Shown one piece after another: positions 59,201 through 64,000 of a DNA stretch of 64,000 nucleotides. A program made the translations under genes and the position numbers. The stretch is taken from positions 4,947,306 to 5,011,305 of the forward strand of contig NC_064046.1 of NCBI RefSeq assembly GCF_932526225.1, written 5' to 3'. The stretch is from Nematostella vectensis (Eukaryota; Cnidaria; Anthozoa; Actiniaria; Edwardsiidae). The notes under the pieces were generated by a model. It worked only from the letters and a program-made list of their open reading frames with translations, was not told the DNA's origin and made no database searches. Each line of letters opens with the position of its first letter. Position 1 is the stretch's first letter.

Positions 59201-60819
59201 ATTTTGCAGTTCTCATAGTTTTGTACTAACTTTTAAATATTATTGCAGATACTAATACTACAGTGCAGATATTTATAAGACAGCGCAGATACTAATAAGA
59301 CAGATGCGAATGAGCGGTGTCTTTGTGCTGGCTACCTTGGCTTTTGTGGAGGTCTTGTTTTGGTTGCCATATAAGCATGGCTTGGCGCAAAGAATGAGGA
59401 AAGTGCCAAATAGCTTGCGGCTTGTGACGGGGCATCACGTAGCAAGAGGTCGTGACTCAGCAGAAAACAGGATCAAGCTGACTATTTTTAACATTTGTAT
59501 GAACGTCTTCATCATTTGCTCTCATCAAATGAAGGGGAAAAAAAGATTGCCCAACTGTTTTTTACAATATAAATGCAGGCAGATGCATTCTGTTTGGATA
59601 CTACGCATCGAAGGGAGGTGCCCAGACACAGGGAGCCCACCCCTACGGTTTGAATAAGTTGCGAATTGTTTCTTAGTGTTGTTTTTAATTTAGTGCGTAT
59701 GGTTTTTATAATAAGATATTGAGGGGGGCTCCGAAAATTTTTAACTCCTTAAATAAAAAGGTCCTCTAAGGGGGAGGAGCCCTACTTTATATTTTATATA
59801 AAAATTTTATATTAATATTTTTATAAACCATATTAGTATAAATCTACCCCATACTATCACAAATCTCGCAATTTGATTGGCTCCAGTACTCACTATCTAT
59901 TGAGCCATAGATAGTGAGTAGCGAAAAAGCCGGCGAAAAAGCCTTTTGAAGCGAAAGAGTTAAAAAAACGCAGAGCTAAGAAACGATACCTACTTCATTC
60001 AAACCGTAGCTATCGGCTCTCTGTAGATACACACTACGCCAAATGAGCAGCTATTTGTATTATTCTGGATTTACTTGCCACATGGTGTGGCTGGTAGCGT
60101 AAATTCGCCCCACCATCTCCCGGTTTTTATTTCAATTGGTGTGATCTCTGAAACAATTTGTATCCATTTATTAATCAATTGAGTGATTAGAAATTAGAGC
60201 CACAATTGTCCAAAATAATCAACACTGTGTCACTTTATATCGCTCACACGCTACGCTCCGATAGATATTCGTTACAAGTTCATATTCCCGTTAATAGTAC
60301 TTTGACTCCGATGTAATATTATTTGAGTCTTCCCCACCCTTCCCCTCGTCCCTCTACCATCAACCCCTAATCTGCTAACAGAGGATTTTGCCTAGTGTTT
60401 CTCCGTTCCATACTATGTATTCCGAACAACTCGAAAACCCAGAGAGGCGAATCGGCGAGTAAAGTTGTAGAAAACAAAGAGAAAGCAAAGTTTCGCCAAC
60501 ACGGTAGTGCAATCCAAAATGATCCGTCTAGCGGGAACTGAATCAATCATTGCATCAAGTATCTCACTTAAATAGATTTTCACACTAGTATAATATTATC
60601 GCCCCTGGCGAATGGTCCCCTTGAAGCTTAGATGCATCTTATGATAGTTTGAGCTTGAAGTCTCGCTCTAAAGAGTTAATTCAATAACTTGATCATATAT
60701 TGTCAAAGAAGGTGATTTTGCACAAGGGATAAAGGAATGGCGGTAGACCGAATGTGGTACTCACCACCATCGGCGAAACACACATAAGCGAGTCCCAGGA
60801 AAACTATAACACGCATCAT
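44205..60819 (-). CDS. Alpha-carbonic anhydrase, secreted and probably GPI-anchored
   Basis: Reversible hydration of CO2 at the cell surface. Exons: 60819-60765, 57955-57926, 57801-57623, 56809-56663, 56577-56485, 56197-56137, 45090-44930, 44423-44205; phases join and give about 314 residues. It starts with a signal peptide ([16 protein letters not shown]), then [28 protein letters not shown] (proton-shuttle His64 equivalent), and FHMHLGED (zinc ligands His94 and His96). AEHLIDG and [11 protein letters not shown] (His119) follow, then [13 protein letters not shown] (Thr199) and ILQPLNGR. The C-terminus is a hydrophobic run ([20 protein letters not shown]) after a small-residue stretch, which suggests a GPI signal. 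Two oddities compared with CA II: Trp97 is Leu, and the second-shell Glu117 appears as Cys at the exon 4/5 junction. Intron 6 is about 11 kb, mostly minisatellite. Confidence 0.93.
45345..45682. repeat. 35-bp minisatellite, left block (about 10 copies)
   Basis: Same unit as the main array at 46905-56040 (CCACCCTGGGTACCGGTAAG then ACACTCTGCTCCTCT). It is separated from the main array by a 1.2-kb inverted-repeat-bounded insertion. Degenerate copies extend left to about 45200. Confidence 0.93.
45683..46900. mobile_element. Inverted-repeat element inserted in the 35-bp minisatellite
   Basis: Left end TGTCCAACACTGTCTCGCAT and right end ATGTGAGACAGTGTTGGACA are inverted repeats extending about 80 bp, both including GGCAAATGGCCAAATGGTAA on the left-end strand. 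The interior is almost all tandem repeat: about nine 49-bp units (45822-46228, TTTAGCACTGCAAGTATCTG) and about four units of roughly 115 bp (46262-46710, ACCATGGCCAAGG). There is no transposase. The target duplication could not be separated from the surrounding repeat. The family is unknown. Confidence 0.75.
46905..56040. repeat. Giant 35-bp minisatellite in carbonic anhydrase intron 6 (about 260 copies)
   Basis: Head-to-tail 35-bp units of CTCCACCCTGGGTACCGGTA then AGACACTCTGCTCCT, with variants such as GATACTC, CGATCC and ACCAG. Higher-order structure is clear: a block recurs at 1510 bp (the CACCTTGGG variant at 47396 and 48906; the CCATCCTGGG variant near 47500 and 49010), and shorter blocks at about 880, 670 and 560 bp. 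The unit lacks stops on the minus strand in all frames, so it yields repetitive open frames of up to about 1000 codons that are not genes. On the plus strand, antisense to the gene, each unit contains CCGGTAAGA, a good 5' splice-site match. Confidence 0.95.
56841..56969. mobile_element. Mutator-like foldback MITE in carbonic anhydrase intron 3
   Basis: A 129-bp hairpin with arms of about 55 bases, left TACCCTGCTAGCAGAG and right CTCTGCTGGCAGGGT. The flanks are AGTGAACAAA (56831-56840) and AGTGGACAAA (56970-56979), a 10-bp target duplication with one mismatch. It has the same termini as the 90-bp element at 34939, so it is the same family with a different stem. Confidence 0.85.
57284..57460. 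repeat. About 30-bp minisatellite, 6 copies
   Basis: Units of GTATTATGTTTATGTATATA with small changes, directly after a poly-G run at 57243-57262. Located in carbonic anhydrase intron 3. Confidence 0.88.
57519..57640 (-). repeat. 49-bp tandem copies of the carbonic anhydrase exon 3 donor (3 including the real one)
   Basis: On the gene strand exon 3 ends CGCATTCCAG/GTATAT. Downstream in intron 3, CGCATTTCAG/GTATAG and CGCATTTCAG/GTATAA follow at 49-bp steps (junctions near 57574 and 57525), with the intervening GGGGCTATGCAATTAAACAA shared. Each copy keeps the CAG/GTATA junction. Confidence 0.88.
58785..59125. repeat. About 26-bp minisatellite in carbonic anhydrase intron 1, about 13 copies
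   Basis: Units of ACACGGTGGGACACAAGTAC plus ACAAT, some with GGCTGGG or GGTTGGG. The open frames it creates on both strands are by-products of the repeat. Confidence 0.92.
59887..59920. other. Perfect 14-bp inverted repeat with 6-base loop
   Basis: TACTCACTATCTAT, loop TGAGCC, then ATAGATAGTGAGTA. It stands alone in carbonic anhydrase intron 1 and could be the relic of a foldback element; the function is unknown. Confidence 0.7.
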
Positions 60820-61675
60820 CCTGAAAATACAAAAAGCATAAGAAAAACATAAAATGAAAGAAAATAGTGAACAACTAACTGCCTTTCGAATATTCAGCAG
60901 TTGATTTCAATGAATTTCTTTGGCGAATCCTAGAGTGAATAGATATATTGTGTTTCCTGAAGGCCCGCCTGCATTCCCACACAGTTCCAATTCTCAACAC
61001 CGGAGACACCGCGTTTTACTGACTGCCGAAACGTGTTATGACTGAGGCGTTTTTTATCAAAATTAAATGCCAAAGTTCTTGACTTTCACTCTTTCATCTT
61101 CGAGATACAAAGGATATACCTCTAGGTGAACGGTAAAACGTAAAACACACAGAAGAAACTCAGCTATTGGCAGTCGTCTGTAAATGTGCAAAACTAACGT
61201 TCTTGGTCGTTTCTATGTGTGCAATGGCACACAGATCTTGTTTTACCTGAGGAAAGGCGAAAGCTCTCTTGCAGCAGCCAGAGACGTAGAGTGGAATTGG
61301 GCGCTGGTGGATTCCACAGACCTTAGTATTCTTTTTCAAATGTGACGCGCCAAAGATCCCATTGGTGCATCGGTTGAAGCGTGAGAAGTCATCCCTAGCA
61401 CAATGGCAGACTTTGCAGCGGAACATTAATCCTGATGTCTTGTACGACATGCTGCTACGCTCTCCTGCGGCTGATTTGAACTTTCCATTGTTACCGAAAC
61501 ATATTGTCTTGTACGATATACGTTCTCCTGCGGCTGATTTGAACTTGCCATTGTTACCGATTGCACAGTGGTACTAATCACATACGTTCGCAACCGATAG
61601 TATATAAGCCTTATAAGAGTACACGATAGTTTGCGATCATATGGAACCATCCTTAAGATTTGTGATCAGAATAAT
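60820..61675. other. Upstream of carbonic anhydrase; short tandem duplication
   Basis: Contains the carbonic anhydrase 5' UTR and promoter, not resolved. At about 61436-61560 a roughly 65-bp segment (TGTCTTGTACGA, TCTCCTGCGGCTGATTTGAA, CCATTGTTACCGA) occurs twice in tandem. No gene recognised. Confidence 0.55.
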
Positions 61676-61935
61676 AATAATATATTTATTTATAAAGCGC
61701 TAAAACAATTTGTGCATATTTTAGAGCGCTAAATAAAATTAAACAAAGAAAACAAAAACTTACAATATTGTAGGCTTGGCGGAACAAATGTGTCTTCATA
61801 GCCCGTTTATTTGGAGTCAGTCTCTTTATCCCTCTAATGTAGCTTTGTAATTGGTTCCACAGTTTTGGACCGCCATTAGCAAACGCCCTGTCCCCAAAAG
61901 TTTTGCATTTTCTTTTCGGAACTACCAGGAGATTT
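61676..61935 (-). mobile_element. 3' terminal fragment of a non-LTR retrotransposon (ORF2 C-terminus)
   Basis: The minus-strand translation includes TFGDRAFANGGPKLWNQLQS, then RGIKRLTPNKRAMKTHLFRQ, the typical C-terminal end of CR1/L2/Jockey-like ORF2 proteins. It stops and ends in an ATT-type tail (AATAATAATAAT on the plus strand at about 61670). Heavily 5'-truncated. Confidence 0.75.
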
Positions 61936-62095
61936 AAGCTGAGTTGGATGTGAGATTATAGGACGAACGAATGCAGTTGATGAGGGACTTCAGATAGGAG
62001 TGTGGTAAAAAACTAAAGCGGACAGGAGGAGTTTTGGCTAAATCCTACTCGATGGACATTGTGGTCAGTGTAGTAAGCTAAACGAGGATGGTGTA

Positions 62096-63692
62096 ATGTT
62101 CAGAGGTGACACCAAGCCACTAGAAACCATCCTGAGAAAGCCAATCGAGAACGCCTCTCCTCGGATACAACTCATGCTGCTTCGCTTGCTGCGATACAAG
62201 TTAGATGTGAGGCATGTCCCTGGAACAAGGCTCTACATAGCTGACACTCTCTCAATAGCTTATACTAAGCAAGTCAAAGAACCCGATGACGCACAAATAC
62301 CTGAGATGGAACTGCGGATCCTATGGCCTAGTAAAGAGCCTCCCGTTGAGTGAAAAGCGGCTGACAAAACTACAGAAAGCATCCGTGGTAGACCAAACAT
62401 TCTGTAGGCTGAAAGCTGCTATCGGGGGAGGTTGGCCAGCATACCGTAAGAGTACCCACCCAAGCATCAGACAATATTGGGGAATCCGTGATGAGCTACA
62501 TGTCGCTGAGCACCTGATATTCAAAGGTGAGCGAGTTGTAATACCTTTATCTATGAGAGCTTAAATACTGGAAAAATTCCATGAAGCTTAATTTGGGCAT
62601 CGAAAAGTGCAAGCATCGTGCTCGAGCTTCCATGTATTGGCCAGGAATGGCTAATGACATTGAAGAAATGATTGCTGCCCCACATGTGCAAAGTTCAAAC
62701 CCAGAAATACGAAAGAAGCACTTATACCACATGACCTGCCAGATCGCCCCTGGTCCAAAATAGGGGCAGACATTTTCTTTTTCGGGGGTAAACCACACTT
62801 AGTTGTTGTCGACTACTTTTCTAAGTATCCTGAAGTCTCTCGCCTGCAGAGGCCAAGTGCTGGTTGTGTCGTAGAGTGCCTAAAACCCATCTTTGCCAGG
62901 CACGGCATTCCAGATTATATGATTGCTGATAACATGCCGTTTGCAAGTGCTAAGATGAGGACATTCGCAACAGAATGGGACTTCCAGATCACGACGTCCA
63001 GCCCAAAGTACCCACAATTCAATGGACAAAGCGAGCGGATGATCGGAACAGTAAAGCAGCTCATGAGGAAAGCACATGAGGAAGGTAAATACATTAATCA
63101 GTCACTACTTGAATATCGCAATACACCTTTAACAGGCCTTAAGTACTTACCTGCACAACTACTCATGAGTCGGATGCTAAAGGATAAATTACCTGTCACT
63201 AGTAGGCTACTTGCGCCTAACGTTGTTGAGAATCCCTATGTGGAGCTGAAGGCAGCAGAAACAGAAGGCATATTATGACCGTGGAACAAATCCCCTCCCT
63301 TGGACATTGGGGATAGTGTGAGGGTACGACTCTCAGGCCGTGAATGGACACCTGCAGTCGTGACAGACCTACATTCAGCTCCACGTTCATACATGGTCAC
63401 AACGGAAAATGGTCGTGTGCTCCGCAGGAACCGGAGAGTCATAAATCCTACTGCTGAGCCGCCGCCAGTGGTCATTGCCCAAGAGGATACACCTGGTCCT
63501 TCAAGCGCCTTTCCTGAGCAGGCGTCTACTGCAGAAGGACCATCCAAAAGGTTGATACGCCAGATCAGCAGTCTTCATCAGACTCAGAGAAGCTACAAGA
63601 TCCACTCGTTTGAGAAGACAGCCATTTTGGATGGCAGGTTTTTTTTACTCCATGATCCACGAACTGTGAGTCAGAACAATCAACTGCTTTGA
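62096..63692 (+). mobile_element. Ty3/gypsy retrotransposon fragment (RNase H tail, integrase, C-terminal domain), degenerate
   Basis: In order: the RNase H end (GDTKPLETILRKPIENASPR, RHVPGTRLYIADTLS) and a linker in another frame. Then the integrase N-terminal part (ARASMYWPGMANDIEEMI), and the catalytic core with ADIFFFGGKPHLVVVDYFSK (first Asp), IADNMPFASAKM (second Asp) and NGQSERMIGTVKQLM (Glu). A C-terminal domain with GDSVRVRLSGREWTPAVV follows. Frames change at about 62350, 62570 and 63280 and there are internal stops, so it is dead. Gag, protease and RT are absent and no LTR is identified. Confidence 0.88.
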
Positions 63693-63914
63693 CATTTGTT
63701 ATTGTTTATTGTCTATTAACCTCGTTTACTTTGTTTGATGAACAATTTGAGGAGTTTAATCCCATATTGTTATTGGATTTTGATTTAGATAGTCTGCGAT
63801 GCTTTCCCTATACAAAATGGGGATGTCACATAATGTATGTTATAGTTTCCCGCGTTATGATAATTTATGCGTAAAAAAGATGGCCGCCATCGTGCACGGT
63901 GCAGACCATAACAG

Positions 63915-64000
63915 ACGGTATAGTAAGCTAAACAAGGATGGTGTAGTAAGCTAAACGAGGATGGTGTAAACTAAACGAGGATGGTATAGTAAGCTAAACG
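63915..64000. repeat. Short tandem repeat GTAAGCTAAACGAGGATGGT (runs off the right edge)
   Basis: About four units of 20-27 bp. The same unit occurs once at 62068-62093, just left of the gypsy fragment, so the fragment appears to be embedded in this repeat. Confidence 0.85.

Noticed and set aside
59304-59657. 117-codon plus-strand open frame with a hydrophobic start
   Set aside because: No family recognised, lies in a carbonic anhydrase intron, and ends in ordinary sequence; likely chance.

Overview
This is animal nuclear DNA, most likely from a sea anemone or close cnidarian (Nematostella-like). The signs are compact multi-exon genes with GT-AG introns of a few hundred bases, moderately AT-rich DNA, dense minisatellites, and remnants of Harbinger, Mutator-like, TTAA-type, CR1/L2-like and Ty3/gypsy elements plus a tRNA-derived SINE. 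The species is inferred from style, not proven.

Layout. 371-11011 (minus): METTL3, the m6A mRNA methyltransferase, 15 exons found; the C-terminal end lies beyond the left edge. 11500-18767 (plus): RIC8A/synembryn, 5 exons, head to head with METTL3 across 488 bp. 18768-27286: transposon remnants and a large minisatellite, no recognised gene. 27287-28700 (plus): a single-exon rhodopsin-like GPCR broken by one frameshift. 28701-33402: repeats. 33403-40672 (minus): dynein light intermediate chain, 11 exons, complete, with nested transposons in its last intron. 40769-42110: a 5'-truncated non-LTR retrotransposon just upstream. 44205-60819 (minus): a secreted, probably GPI-anchored alpha-carbonic anhydrase, 8 exons, whose sixth intron holds about 9.5 kb of a 35-bp minisatellite. 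61676-64000: retrotransposon debris. The genes are unrelated housekeeping functions (RNA methylation, G-protein chaperoning, dynein cargo binding, CO2 hydration) and do not form one pathway.

The most striking pattern is that several tandem arrays are built from exon-intron junctions. The METTL3 exon 10 donor is repeated about 45 times (41-bp unit), the RIC8A exon 4 donor about 75 times (38-bp unit), the dynein exon 8 donor about 7 times (about 53 bp), and the carbonic anhydrase exon 3 donor 3 times (49 bp). RIC8A exon 4 also has a 90-bp duplication of its acceptor. The introns therefore begin with arrays of 5' splice sites copied from the adjoining exon. I know of no named class for this and regard it as the main thing to follow up.

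Other points: a recent RIC8A exon-plus-intron fragment inserted antisense in a METTL3 intron between perfect 19-bp direct repeats; a probable GC-AG intron in METTL3; two Mutator-like foldback MITEs with 10-bp target duplications; and a transposon-like element carrying its own minisatellites inside the giant carbonic anhydrase minisatellite. All exon boundaries were placed by eye from splice consensus, reading phase and remembered family sequences.
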